Below are positions 14,738-23,067 of a stretch of 58,405 nucleotides of DNA, one piece after another (within the stretch, counting starts at the first letter, position 1; the number at the start of each line of letters is the position of its first letter). The notes beneath the pieces are model-generated. The model worked only from the letters and a program-made list of their open reading frames with translations, was not told the DNA's origin and ran no database searches. A program made the position numbers and the translations under genes. Source of the DNA: FLUQ01 sp031551515 (GTDB lineage Bacteria; Desulfobacterota; Desulfovibrionia; Desulfovibrionales; Desulfovibrionaceae); assembly GCA_031551515.1 (NCBI GenBank), contig JAVBNL010000017.1:1-58405 (forward strand), read 5' to 3'.

Positions 14738-17700
14738 TTACGCTAGCCTTTGATCGGCTTCGGCCTTGCCCGCTTCCGTTTTATTCGCCCCCGTTTCCCA
14801 CAAGGCCAGATCGGTTTGCAGGGCCAGGCCCGGCTGCACTGTGTAGGTCGCCGCAAGTTCAAGGCGGCACCAGAATCCGTTGTCGGCAATGTGCACGTGC
14901 ACGGGCGCGCCGCCTTTGTGCCGTTCGAGCAGCGCTTTCAGTTCCGCCAGGCGCGGCGCGGTCACGTCCGCCGCCTCCATGTGCAGGCAGACCGGTTCCA
15001 GACTGCCGCGGCAGGCGTCTTCAAGCGGAGTGGCTTTGGACCCCAGCAGCTTGATTTCACGCACCGTATCTTCATCGTCGTCATCCGCCATACGCGGTTC
15101 GTCGCCCCGGTCGCTGGGGCGGCATTCCAGAAAGATGGGCTGGTCGGAATTCAAGAGGTCGCGATACGCGGAATACGCCTCGGGAAAGAAGGTGCACTCG
15201 CCGGATGCGGTCAGGTCTTCAATCTGGCAAAAGGCCATGCGCGCGCCTTTTTTAGTGATGTATTCTTTGACCCCGGTGACCAGCACAGCTGTTTTGATAT
15301 TGGTTTCGCCGTACAGGTCGCGGCAGTCTTCAAGCGCCGTCAGCCCCAGGCGGGCCATTTCCCTGCGAAAGGGCTGCAAAGGGTGGCTGGTCAGAAAGAA
15401 ACCCAGGGCTTCTTTTTCAAAGCGCAGTTTATCTTTATCCGGCCATTCCTCGACATCTTTCTCTTCGCACTCAAGGCCCACGCCCGGCGTTTGTTGCACG
15501 GGCACTGATTCCATCATGGAGAACAGCGAAACCTGGTTTGAATCGCTTTCCTTCTGGCGTTTCTGGGCCCGGGCCACCACCAGGTCCAGGGCGGCGAAAA
15601 GCGCCGCGCGCGTGCAGCCCAGACAGTCGCAGGCCCCGCCTTTGATCAGGTTTTCAAGCACCCGTTTAGTGACCTTGCGCAAATTCACCCGCTGGCAGAG
15701 GTCGAAAAGCGAAGCGTAGGGCCCGCCGGCGTCGCGGGCTTCGATAATCTCGCGAATGGCTTCGTCGCCCACGTTTTTGACGCCGCCCAGGCCGAAGACG
15801 ATGCGGCCCTCACGCACGATGAACTCGCGGCGGCTGTCTTGCACCGAGGGGCGGTCCACGGGAATATCCATATCCTTGCAGGCCGCGATGTATTTGAGCA
15901 GCTTGTCCTGGTTGCCCATGTCAGAAGTCAGCAGGGCGGCCATGAATTCTTCTTTGAAATGGGTCTTCAGATAGGCCGTGTGGTATGAGATCAGGGCGTA
16001 GGCGGCGGAGTGGGACTTGTTGAAGCCGTATTTGGCGAACTGTTCCATCAAGTCGAATATTTCGTTGGCCTTTTTGGTGGGAACGCCGTTTTCTTCCGCC
16101 CCGGCCACAAACTTCGCCCGTTCCTTGGCCATGGCCTCGGGGTCTTTCTTGCCCATGGCGCGGCGCAACAGGTCCGCGCCGCCGAGAGTGTAGCGGCCCA
16201 CGATCTGGGCGATCTGCATGACCTGTTCCTGATAGACGATGACCCCGTAGGTGTCTTTCAGGCAGTTTTCCAGCTCCGGCAGGGGGTAGCTGATGGCCAC
16301 TTCCCCTTGCTTGCGCTTGATGAACTCATCCACCATGCCCGATTCAAGCGGGCCGGGCCGGTACAGGGCCAGCATGGCGATGACGTCTTCAAACACCGTG
16401 GGCCGCAGCCGCCGCAGGTACTGGCGCATGCCGGAACTTTCAACCTGAAAGATGCCGTCGGTATCGCCCGCCGCGTACAGTTTATATGTATCCGCGTCGG
16501 TCAGGGGCAGAGTGTCCAGGTCCGGCGGCGTCTTGCCCTGCAGGGCGATGCCGTCAAGCGTATCCTGAATCAGGGTCATGGTGCGCAAACCCAGAAAGTC
16601 GAATTTGACCAGCCCGACTTTCTCCACCATCTTCATGTCGTACTGGGTCACGGTTTCGTCGCGTTTTCCCCGGTACAGCGGCAGATAATCAAGCATAGGC
16701 TTGTCGGATATAACCACCCCGGCCGCGTGGGTGGATGCGTGGCGCGAAAGCCCCTCAAGATTGCGCGAAATGTCGATCAGCTTTTTGGTGACCGGGTCCG
16801 TGTCGTACAGGGTTTTGAGGTCCGGCTCGGTTTCCAGCGCCTTTTTTATGGTCATGTCCAGCGCGCCGGGAATCAATTTGGCGATGCGGTCCGTTTCCTG
16901 AAAGCTCATGCCCATGGCCCGGCCCACGTCGCGCACCACGGCTTTGGCCTTCATCTTTCCGAAAGTGGTGATCTGGGCCACGGATGCTTCGCCGTAGCGT
17001 TCCCCCACATATTTGATAACCTCGTGGCGTTTGCGTTCGCAAAAGTCCACGTCGATATCGGGCATGCTGATGCGTTCGATGTTCAAAAAGCGTTCGAACA
17101 GCAAGTTGTACGGAATGGGGTCCAGGTTGGTGATGCGCAGCGACCAGGCCACCAGCGACCCGGCGGCGGAGCCGCGCCCCGGCCCCACGGGTATGGCGTT
17201 GTCTTTGGCCCAGTTGATGAAGTCCTGCACGATAAGAAAATAGCCGGGAAACTGCATCTCGCAGATGACTTTCAGCTCCATTTCCAGGCGTTCTTTATAC
17301 GCGGCCGCGTCAACTTCATAGGGCAGGGCGGCCAGGCGTTTATCCAGGCCCTCACGGGCCAGGCGGCAGAATTCCTCTTCGGGGTTGAAGTCTTCGGCGT
17401 GCGAATAAATGGGGAAATGGTAGGTCTTGAAGTCGAACTTATAGTCTTCGCACAGCTCCATGGCGATGCGATAGCTGTTTTCCAGCGCGCCCGGCACGGA
17501 AGAAAAGGACGATTCCATCTCTTCCGGGCTTTTATAGTACAGCTGGTTGGTCTCAAAACGCAGGCGCTTTTCGTCGTCCACTTTGGCCTGGGTCTGAATG
17601 CACAGCAGAATGTCGTGCGCTTCCACGTCGGTTTTTTCAAGGTAGTGGCAGTCGTTGGTAGCGACCAGGGGCAGCCTTGCCGTTTCCGCCAGTTCCATTA

Positions 17701-18262
17701 GTTTCGCGTTGACTTCGTCCTGTATTTTCAGGCCGTTGGCTTGCAGCTCCAGAAAAAAGCGGTCGGGGTAAATGGAGGCGTATTCGCGGGTGATGGCAAG
17801 GGCCGCATCCATGTCGCCCTTGCGCAGGGCTTTGGGTATTTCGCCCGCAAGGCAGGCGGAAAGGGCGACCAGGCCTTCGCTGTGGGCTCGCAGCAGGTCT
17901 TTGTCCACGCGCGGGCGGTGATAAAAGCCGTGCATGGCCCCGTGCGAAACCAGTTTGACCAGGTTGTGGTAGCCGGTCAGGTTCTGGGCCAGCAGAATGA
18001 GGTGGTGGCGCGAACGGGCCAGCGGGCTGGTTCTGTCCGTATGGTCGTGGCAGACGTAAACCTCGCAGCCGAGAATGGGGCGAATGCCCATATCTTTGGC
18101 CGTGACGTAAAAAGGCATGGCCGCGTACAAGTTGCCGTGATCGGTCACGGCGGCGGCCTGCATGCCGAAATCTTTGGTGCGGGCGCACAGGTCTTTCAGG
18201 CGGATGGCGCCGTCCAGCAGGCTGTACTCCGAATGGCAGTGTAAATGAACAAAGTCAGACAT
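14738..18262 (-). CDS. dnaE: DNA polymerase III subunit alpha
   Basis: This is the replicative polymerase, 1174 aa, near the family norm. The order is an N-terminal PHP domain (FVHLHCHSEYSLLDG, AVTDHGN), then the polymerase core with the catalytic PDIDVDF motif near residue 400 and GPGRGSAAGS just before it. The fingers/thumb region (MGKKDPEAM, GFNKSHSAAYALISY) follows, then an OB fold near 985-1060 (KTAVLVTGVKEY). Several PHP histidines look retained. It is divergent from the HD hydrolase gene with about 140 nt between. The very long open frames on the opposite strand are codon-bias shadows. Confidence 0.97.
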   Translation of the reverse strand: MSDFVHLHCHSEYSLLDGAIRLKDLCARTKDFGMQAAAVTDHGNLYAAMPFYVTAKDMGIRPILGCEVYVCHDHTDRTSPLARSRHHLILLAQNLTGYHNLVKLVSHGAMHGFYHRPRVDKDLLRAHSEGLVALSACLAGEIPKALRKGDMDAALAITREYASIYPDRFFLELQANGLKIQDEVNAKLMELAETARLPLVATNDCHYLEKTDVEAHDILLCIQTQAKVDDEKRLRFETNQLYYKSPEEMESSFSSVPGALENSYRIAMELCEDYKFDFKTYHFPIYSHAEDFNPEEEFCRLAREGLDKRLAALPYEVDAAAYKERLEMELKVICEMQFPGYFLIVQDFINWAKDNAIPVGPGRGSAAGSLVAWSLRITNLDPIPYNLLFERFLNIERISMPDIDVDFCERKRHEVIKYVGERYGEASVAQITTFGKMKAKAVVRDVGRAMGMSFQETDRIAKLIPGALDMTIKKALETEPDLKTLYDTDPVTKKLIDISRNLEGLSRHASTHAAGVVISDKPMLDYLPLYRGKRDETVTQYDMKMVEKVGLVKFDFLGLRTMTLIQDTLDGIALQGKTPPDLDTLPLTDADTYKLYAAGDTDGIFQVESSGMRQYLRRLRPTVFEDVIAMLALYRPGPLESGMVDEFIKRKQGEVAISYPLPELENCLKDTYGVIVYQEQVMQIAQIVGRYTLGGADLLRRAMGKKDPEAMAKERAKFVAGAEENGVPTKKANEIFDLMEQFAKYGFNKSHSAAYALISYHTAYLKTHFKEEFMAALLTSDMGNQDKLLKYIAACKDMDIPVDRPSVQDSRREFIVREGRIVFGLGGVKNVGDEAIREIIEARDAGGPYASLFDLCQRVNLRKVTKRVLENLIKGGACDCLGCTRAALFAALDLVVARAQKRQKESDSNQVSLFSMMESVPVQQTPGVGLECEEKDVEEWPDKDKLRFEKEALGFFLTSHPLQPFRREMARLGLTALEDCRDLYGETNIKTAVLVTGVKEYITKKGARMAFCQIEDLTASGECTFFPEAYSAYRDLLNSDQPIFLECRPSDRGDEPRMADDDDEDTVREIKLLGSKATPLEDACRGSLEPVCLHMEAADVTAPRLAELKALLERHKGGAPVHVHIADNGFWCRLELAATYTVQPGLALQTDLALWETGANKTEAGKAEADQRLA

Positions 18263-18406
18263 GGTAGGCTCTTATATGTGAAATATGGCGAAGTGGGCAG
18301 TATACCCGAAAGAGGGGCAGGTCTCAATGTGAAAGCCGCGCCCTATGCAGGGGGCGAAAGTGCTGGTAAGAAGACACCACTACGGCGGTGCGCGGAGAAA
18401 ACAGGT

Positions 18407-19348
18407 ATGCAGTTTACGGAATTTTTATTGGAAATGGCCGGAAGGGTCATCGTCGATTGCATTTTGGAACTTGGCTGGGCTGTATTCTCCGACAAAAACA
18501 GGGTGCTGCCCGTGGAGGCGGACCCCCATGCGCTGCCCGGCGCTGCGTTGTTTGCCGTCTCTTCGGCGCCGGCTAACGCGCCGGACCTGAAAGGGCATAT
18601 TCGGGCTTTTTTGCGCTATTCGCGTTTTTTCAAAACCCATGACCGTGATTACAACAAGCACCTGCGCCTGAAAGAGTGGCATACTCTGCGGGTATTTCGC
18701 AACGCGCAGCGCATCGCGCGGGACGAGGCCGCTTTTGCCGACCCCGCCATGACGCGTTCCTTGCTGCTGGCCGCCCTGTACCATGATATCGCCCGCTTTC
18801 CCCAGTTCAGCCGGTACAAGACCTTCAGCGACGCGCATTCCTGCAATCACGGCGAGTTGGGCCGGGAAGAACTGCTGCGGCTGGGCTTGCTGAACGGTGA
18901 AGACGAGGCGGTGCGCGGGCGTGTTTTAGCCGCCGTGTGCCTGCACAACCGTTTCGCGTTGCCGGAAGGGCTGCCGGAAGACGTCCGCCTTGTGGCTCAA
19001 GCCTTGCGCGACGCGGACAAGCTGGATATTCTGCGCATCATGGCCAAGAATTTGGGGCCCGGCAAACGGCCCGACCCGGTGATCGTCATGAATGTGCTCG
19101 ATTCAACGCAGTATACGCCGGGGGTGCTGGAAGCGGTGGCCCGAAAGCGGCTGGCTTCTTTCGCCGACATGCGCACGGTCACGGATTTTCGCCTGCTGCT
19201 CTGCGGTTGGCTGTATGATCTGGGGTTTACCTCGTCCCGGCGCATCGCCGTGCGGGCAGGCAACTTGCTTGCCGTGGCCCAAGGCTTGCCGGATACGGCT
19301 GCGCTTGTGGAATTTAAGGACCGGTATATCCGTGACCTGCGGTACTGA
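18407..19348 (+). CDS. HD-domain phosphohydrolase
   Basis: This 313-aa protein has a central HD domain. LLAALYHDIARFPQF provides the His-Asp metal pair, NHGELGREELL a second His, and ALRDADKLDILR the downstream Asp. The N-terminal about 90 residues are not recognised. ATG 18407 is chosen because GGAG lies at 18394-18397; the in-frame ATG at 18245 overlaps the dnaE start and lacks a site. HD proteins hydrolyse nucleotides or phosphodiesters; the substrate is unknown. It overlaps the following methyltransferase start by 17 nt, so the two are co-translated. Confidence 0.82.
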   Translation: MQFTEFLLEMAGRVIVDCILELGWAVFSDKNRVLPVEADPHALPGAALFAVSSAPANAPDLKGHIRAFLRYSRFFKTHDRDYNKHLRLKEWHTLRVFRNAQRIARDEAAFADPAMTRSLLLAALYHDIARFPQFSRYKTFSDAHSCNHGELGREELLRLGLLNGEDEAVRGRVLAAVCLHNRFALPEGLPEDVRLVAQALRDADKLDILRIMAKNLGPGKRPDPVIVMNVLDSTQYTPGVLEAVARKRLASFADMRTVTDFRLLLCGWLYDLGFTSSRRIAVRAGNLLAVAQGLPDTAALVEFKDRYIRDLRY

Positions 19349-19946
19349 CGCCTACGCCGTGGCGGCGCCCTGGTACGATGCGTTGACCGCCCGCGCTTTG
19401 CGGCGCGCCCGTTCGCGCATCACGTCATTGTGCCTTGAGCGTGGCTGGCGAAAAGTGCTGGATATCGGCTGCGGCACCGGGTTGCAGGTGAAAGAGCTGC
19501 ATGCGTCGGGCATCGTATGCTGTGGCCTTGACGCTTCCCCGGCCATGCTGGCCGTCGCCCGCAAACGCCTGCCGCCGGATGTGGAGCTTGTTCAAGGGGA
19601 TTCGCTTCTGTCTTTTGTCGACAATGCTTTTGACGCCGCGATCTTGTCTCTCATTCTGCACGAAACGGATGATGAGCCGGAAGCGCTGCTGCGCGATGCG
19701 CTGCGCGTCGCGCCTGCCTGCATCGTGCTGGAATGGCGCATGCCCGAGCGCAACCTTGATCTGCCCGGCCAGCTGATAACGCACGCCGTAGAGCGCCTGG
19801 CGGGCAAGCGGCATTACGCGCGGTTCAGAGCCTATGCTGCGAAGGGCTGGCTGCGCGGCCTCGCCGCCAGGGCCGGAACGGCCATCCGCAGGGAAGAGGC
19901 GCTTTGCGGCGGGCTTCTGACGCTGGCTGTCATCGGCAGCGCCTGA
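19332..19946 (+). CDS. Class I SAM-dependent methyltransferase
   Basis: A 204-aa protein has the SAM-binding motif VLDIGCGTGLQVKEL (motif I), GLDASPAML (motif II acidic residue) and VQGDSLLSFVDNAFD (post-motif). The GTG at 19332 is chosen because the protein then starts just before APWYDALT, as in ubiquinone/menaquinone-type methyltransferases; the ATG at 19092 lies deep in the HD gene. It overlaps the HD gene by 17 nt. The substrate is not identifiable. Confidence 0.8.
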   Translation: MTCGTDAYAVAAPWYDALTARALRRARSRITSLCLERGWRKVLDIGCGTGLQVKELHASGIVCCGLDASPAMLAVARKRLPPDVELVQGDSLLSFVDNAFDAAILSLILHETDDEPEALLRDALRVAPACIVLEWRMPERNLDLPGQLITHAVERLAGKRHYARFRAYAAKGWLRGLAARAGTAIRREEALCGGLLTLAVIGSA

Positions 19947-19973
19947 GTCGTGATCGTTCGCTGCTATTGAAAA

Positions 19974-20013
19974 AATACGCCGCCGGCTCGTCATGCGAAC
20001 CCTGCGGCGTATT
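19974..20013 (-). terminator. Terminator for the KDPG-aldolase-like gene
   Basis: A perfect 10-bp inverted repeat AATACGCCGC / GCGGCGTATT encloses a 20-nt loop. On the minus strand it is followed by T6, placing it 22 nt after the aldolase stop. Confidence 0.65.
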
Positions 20014-20034
20014 CGGGCGGTTCTACAAGGCGGC

Positions 20035-20676
20035 TCAGGAATAGCGGCCTTCACCCATTTTCGAAATATAGCGCATGGTCAGGTCGCACAGGCCGTCCCA
20101 ATCCTGGTCCTCAAAAAATTCCCGGCGCACCAGGTCAGCCCCGACGCCGATGGCCACAGCCCCGGAGCGGAAGAATTCGGCCGCTGCATCCACCGTGATG
20201 CCGCCTACGGCCATGAACCGTATGCCCTGCAAAGCGCGGCGCACGTCGCGGATATAGCCCGGCCCCACGGAAGAGCTGGGGTATATCTTGATCACGTCGG
20301 CGCCCGCGCGGTGAGCCATGAAAATTTCCGTGGGGGTCAGCGCGCCGGGTATGGAGATCATGCCCGCCGCTTTGGTCGCCTTGATGACGTCGTCATCGGT
20401 ATCCGGCGACGTAATGAACGCAGCGCCCGCTTTGGCGGCCCTGCCGACTTCCTCCACCGTGAGCACGGTTCCCGCGCCGATGGCCAGATCGGCGCCGAAG
20501 CGTTGAACCAGGGCGGCGATGATCGCTTCACCTTCCGGTTCATTAAAACTGACTTCGACGATTTTGACGCCGCCCTTCTTCAGCGCCTCCACGGCGGGCA
20601 GCGCGTCTTTGGCGTTCACCTCGCGCAATATGGCCACCAGCCCTGTGGAGTACAACGTATCGACAAAGCTACCCAT
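20035..20676 (-). CDS. KDPG/KDPGal-type aldolase
   Basis: This 213-aa class I aldolase of the Eda family cleaves 2-keto-3-deoxy-6-phospho sugar acids to pyruvate and glyceraldehyde 3-phosphate. Lys130 in DVIKIYPSS is the expected Schiff-base lysine. GAGTVLT and GGITVDAAAEF are phosphate-binding segments. The early strand reads VEVSFNEPEG rather than the EVTLRT of true KDPG aldolases, closer to the DgoA-like (phosphogalactonate) subgroup, so I leave the symbol empty. ATG 20676 has GGGAG 7 nt upstream. No edd or dgo partner gene is adjacent. Confidence 0.85.
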   Translation of the reverse strand: MGSFVDTLYSTGLVAILREVNAKDALPAVEALKKGGVKIVEVSFNEPEGEAIIAALVQRFGADLAIGAGTVLTVEEVGRAAKAGAAFITSPDTDDDVIKATKAAGMISIPGALTPTEIFMAHRAGADVIKIYPSSSVGPGYIRDVRRALQGIRFMAVGGITVDAAAEFFRSGAVAIGVGADLVRREFFEDQDWDGLCDLTMRYISKMGEGRYS

Positions 20677-20818
20677 GAAGTTCTCCCGTCGTGTAAGGGT
20701 TATGAAAGGAGGATCGGATTCTGATTTTTTATACGTTTTTCTTTTGTGTGATTCCAGCTGAGAAAACGATATCCGCCGAACGCCCTCCGAGGCTCGCAAT
20801 TTTTTTTAAAAAAAGCCC

Positions 20819-20846
20819 TAAAGTTTCCCTAACGAATCGCCGATAA
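20819..20846 (+). promoter_or_regulatory. Candidate sigma28 (FliA) promoter
   Basis: TAAAGTTT (20819-20826) and GCCGATAA (20839-20846) match the flagellar sigma28 consensus at both boxes. TAAA and GCCGATAA are 16 nt apart, where 15 is usual. It lies about 60 nt before the start of the SprA-like gene. Confidence 0.6.
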
Positions 20847-20905
20847 AAGAGATACGCGGTGTTTTGGACGCCGTTCGCAACGTTGTGCGAGAAAGGAGAA
20901 CGACG

Positions 20906-21523
20906 ATGCAGGTTGCAGCATCAACCCCGATGCAATCCGTATTCGGGTACGGCCCGTCAGGCCGCGCCGCGCCGGTGAACCCGGCGACCGCGGCGCGTCA
21001 GGCGGAGTCCGGCAGTTCCTGGAGCCTTGAGGATCAGGCTTTCGGCGCGGCGCTGCTGCGTGAAGCCCGCCGCGAAGAGGAGCCCGCGTTGTACGGCGCG
21101 GATGCGAAATTGAAGCAGTTCGGGCCGGGGGATCCCAAGAGTAAGACGGAAATGAGCGCCGAAGACCAGGCGCTGCTGGACAAGCTCAAAGCCAGAGATT
21201 CTCTGGTGCGCGGGCACGAGACCGCCCACATCATGGCCGCCGGCGGGCAGGCGACCGGCCCCGCGCAATACACCTATCAGACCGGGCCTGACGGCAGACA
21301 ATACGCCATCGGCGGTTCCGTGAATATCGCCGTGGTTTCGTCGCCCAGCAGCGATGAAGACGCCGCGAACCAGGCCGCGACAGCCAGCCGGGCGGCCATG
21401 GCCAACAGTGAAATGTCGCTGTGCGACATGCAGGTGGCCATGCGCGCCTCGGAACTTTCGGCCAAGGCCAAAAGCAGGGCGCTGGACGCCTATGCGGAGC
21501 AGGCCGAGTTCGAACAGGTCTAG
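20906..21523 (+). CDS. SprA-related putative metalloprotease (CJM1_0395-like)
   Basis: This 205-aa protein carries an HExxH zinc-protease motif, H104-E-T-A-H108 in VRGHETAHIMAAGG. Downstream comes QYTYQTGPDGRQYAIGGSVN, the signature of the SprA-related/CJM1_0395 family of putative metalloproteases. The N-terminal 50 residues are low-complexity, and there is no signal peptide. ATG 20906 follows GAAAGGAGAA at once. The sigma28-like promoter upstream suggests expression with late flagellar genes. Proteolytic activity has not been shown for most of the family. Confidence 0.8.
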   Translation: MQVAASTPMQSVFGYGPSGRAAPVNPATAARQAESGSSWSLEDQAFGAALLREARREEEPALYGADAKLKQFGPGDPKSKTEMSAEDQALLDKLKARDSLVRGHETAHIMAAGGQATGPAQYTYQTGPDGRQYAIGGSVNIAVVSSPSSDEDAANQAATASRAAMANSEMSLCDMQVAMRASELSAKAKSRALDAYAEQAEFEQV

Positions 21524-21545
21524 CTGCCGTTTCACGGCAAGGCTG

Positions 21546-21592
21546 AAAGGGGCTTTTTCATGCCGGTCCGCCCGGCGTGAAAAAGCCCCTTC
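21546..21592 (+). terminator. Long hairpin terminator after the SprA-like gene
   Basis: The stem AAGGGGCTTTTTCA...TGAAAAAGCCCCTT is extended by GCCGG/CCGGC, giving about 19 bp. There is no classical T-run after it, but the stem contains T5/A5 tracts. Confidence 0.6.
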
Positions 21593-21660
21593 GCGCATCT
21601 GAAACAAAGGCTTCAGGCGCGGCGCCGATTGCGCTATGCTGGCGCAAAAGGAGCTTTGCC

Positions 21661-22185
21661 ATGCGCGTGATACTCTGCGCTTTTCAGCCGGAATTGAAAG
21701 CGGCCTGGGATGACGCCCTGCGCGCTTTTGGCGCGGCTTTCGGCCAACACAGCCTGGAAACGGCAGCGGGCGACATTACAGCCTTGACCGTGGACGCGGT
21801 GGTTTCGCCCGCCAATTCAGCCGGGCATATGCGCGGCGGGGTGGATCTTGCCTACACGCGTTTTTTCGGAGAGCGGGTGGAAAGAGACCTGCAAGCCATG
21901 ATCCGCGATTTGCCCGGCAATACGCTGCCCGTGGGGCAGGCCCTGGTGGTTTCCACCGGGCACGGCCGCATTCCGTATCTTGTCAGCGCCCCGACCATGG
22001 CCCGGCCCATGCGGCTGGACGGGCCGGAACCGGTGTTTCTGGCCTGCCGCGCGGCCATGCGCGCCGCCGTGGAGCGGAATTTCGCGCTCGTGGCCTTTCC
22101 CGGCATGGGCACGGGCACGGGCGGGTTGTCTATGCCTGTTGCGGCGAAGGCCATGCTGGAGGGGATAGCGGAAGGTTTGCGCTAG
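21661..22185 (+). CDS. Macro-domain protein
   Basis: A 174-aa single-domain protein matches the macro (ADP-ribose-binding) fold. GDITALTVDAVVSPANSAGHM corresponds to the ITxxxVDAIVNAAN element and FPGMGTGTGGLS to the phosphate-binding loop. In characterised members the domain removes ADP-ribose from proteins or metabolises ADP-ribose derivatives; the activity here is unassigned. ATG 21661 follows AAAGGAG (8 nt). No ADP-ribosyltransferase or toxin gene is adjacent. Confidence 0.85.
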   Translation: MRVILCAFQPELKAAWDDALRAFGAAFGQHSLETAAGDITALTVDAVVSPANSAGHMRGGVDLAYTRFFGERVERDLQAMIRDLPGNTLPVGQALVVSTGHGRIPYLVSAPTMARPMRLDGPEPVFLACRAAMRAAVERNFALVAFPGMGTGTGGLSMPVAAKAMLEGIAEGLR

Positions 22186-22338
22186 GAGGGGAGTGAGGGA
22201 CGCTCAGACCTTGCCATGGCGTCGCCCGCTTCGGCAGCGGTGTTGCCTTGGTCATAGCGCCCGCGCCCGTCTGAGGCAGCCCTAAAACAGGGTCGAGCCT
22301 GACGAAGCATCAAGCCAAATAGTGCATGACCAAAGAGG

Positions 22339-22429
22339 TTGCGTGGAGGGCACGAAGGGCTTACATCTTTCAAGGACCATCCGCCGCCCGTTTTTCCGTT
22401 CGCGACGTTCAGGCGGATCGTCCACGCAA
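22339..22429 (+). ncRNA. Potential structured 5' leader of the tRNA-editing gene
   Basis: TTGCGTGGA (22339-22348) pairs with TCCACGCAA (22421-22429). Inside, GGACCATCCGCC (22374-22385) pairs with GGCGGATCGTCC (22412-22423) at 11 of 12 positions. The two pairings share the TCC at 22421-22423, so they are mutually exclusive, as in an attenuator. The ribosome-binding site follows at 22437-22442. No T-box or known riboswitch motif was recognised. The rest of the 22186-22448 gap holds nothing I can name. Confidence 0.35.
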
Positions 22430-22448
22430 TACGCTTCAGGAGTTTTAC

Positions 22449-22913
22449 ATGGCAAAAGATTACGATCCGCAAATGCACACGGCGGAACACGTGCTGAACC
22501 AGACCATGGTCCGCATGTTCGGCACCGGCCGTTGTTTTTCTTCACATCTGAACCCCGGCAAATCCAAGTGCGACTATCGTTTTGACCGGGATCTTTCCAC
22601 CGAAGAGGCGGAAACTCTGGAAACCATAATCAACGCCGTGCTGGCGAAAAATATGCCGGTTACGGAACGTTCTCTTCCCCGTTCCGAGGCGGAAAAGTTG
22701 GTCAACCTGGGCAAGCTGCCGCCCTCCGTCGGGCCGGATGCGCCCATTCGTCTTGTCTCCGTCGGCGACTACGACCTTTGCCCCTGCATCGGCGCGCATG
22801 TGGCCGCAACCAGAGAGGTGGGCGAGTTCTGCCTGATCTCGCACGAGTTCAAGCCCGGCGATAATGGCGCGCAAGGCGTGCTGCGTCTGCGCTTCAAACT
22901 GGAAGCACTGTAA
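22449..22913 (+). CDS. Stand-alone aminoacyl-tRNA editing domain protein (AlaX-like)
   Basis: This 154-aa protein corresponds to the second additional domain of Thr/Ala-tRNA synthetases, which hydrolyses mischarged aminoacyl-tRNA in trans. The four zinc ligands are visible as HTAEH (H10, H14) and CIGAH (C113, H117). ATG 22449 has CAGGAG 6 nt upstream. It is shorter than AlaX type II and lacks a synthetase core. Whether it clears Ser/Gly from tRNA-Ala or Ser from tRNA-Thr cannot be told from sequence. Confidence 0.82.
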   Translation: MAKDYDPQMHTAEHVLNQTMVRMFGTGRCFSSHLNPGKSKCDYRFDRDLSTEEAETLETIINAVLAKNMPVTERSLPRSEAEKLVNLGKLPPSVGPDAPIRLVSVGDYDLCPCIGAHVAATREVGEFCLISHEFKPGDNGAQGVLRLRFKLEAL

Positions 22914-22914
22914 A

Positions 22915-22972
22915 GGCGGGGCTCCGCCCCGCACCCCGGCAGGGGCATGATGCCCCTGCACCCCCATATTGC
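22915..22972 (+). repeat. Double-hairpin dispersed repeat, copy 1
   Basis: Hairpin 1 is GCGGGGCTCCGCCCCGC (22916-22932), then ACCCCG. Hairpin 2 is at 22939-22959 (GCAGGGGCAT/ATGCCCCTGC around a single G), and the tail is ACCCCCATATTGC (22960-22972). The same layout recurs at 23003-23063 (inverted) and 27819-27874. Confidence 0.75.
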
Positions 22973-23003
22973 AAAAAACCCGCGCAGTTGCGCGGGGTTT
23001 TTG
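22973..23003. terminator. Bidirectional terminator between the editing-protein and NMO genes
   Basis: The stem CCCGCGC / GCGCGGG with AGTT loop is flanked by A6 and T5, placed between two inverted copies of the double-hairpin repeat. It serves both convergent genes. Confidence 0.9.
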
Positions 23004-23063
23004 CATATAGCAGGGTCAAGGGGACTCAGTCCCCTTGCGGGGGCGAGGGGGCAGCGCCCCCTC
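23003..23063 (-). repeat. Double-hairpin dispersed repeat, copy 2 (inverted)
   Basis: On the minus strand hairpin 1 is GAGGGGGCGCTGCCCCCTC (23063-23045), then GCCCCCG. Hairpin 2 lies at 23037-23017 (CAAGGGGACT/AGTCCCCTTG) and the tail is ACCCTGCTATATGC (23016-23003). It begins 4 nt after the NMO stop codon. Confidence 0.75.
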
Positions 23064-23067
23064 ATAA

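Noticed and set aside
16010..17701. Long plus-strand open frame (563 codons) opposite dnaE, and similar long frames opposite the macroglobulin and AddA-like genes
   Set aside because: They are the mirror frames of GC-rich genes. They lack ribosome-binding sites and show His/Gly/Arg-rich composition with no recognisable domain.
18263..18406. Possible riboswitch upstream of the HD gene (GCGCCC...GGGGCG hairpin)
   Set aside because: Only one small hairpin; no match to known riboswitch consensus could be made by eye.
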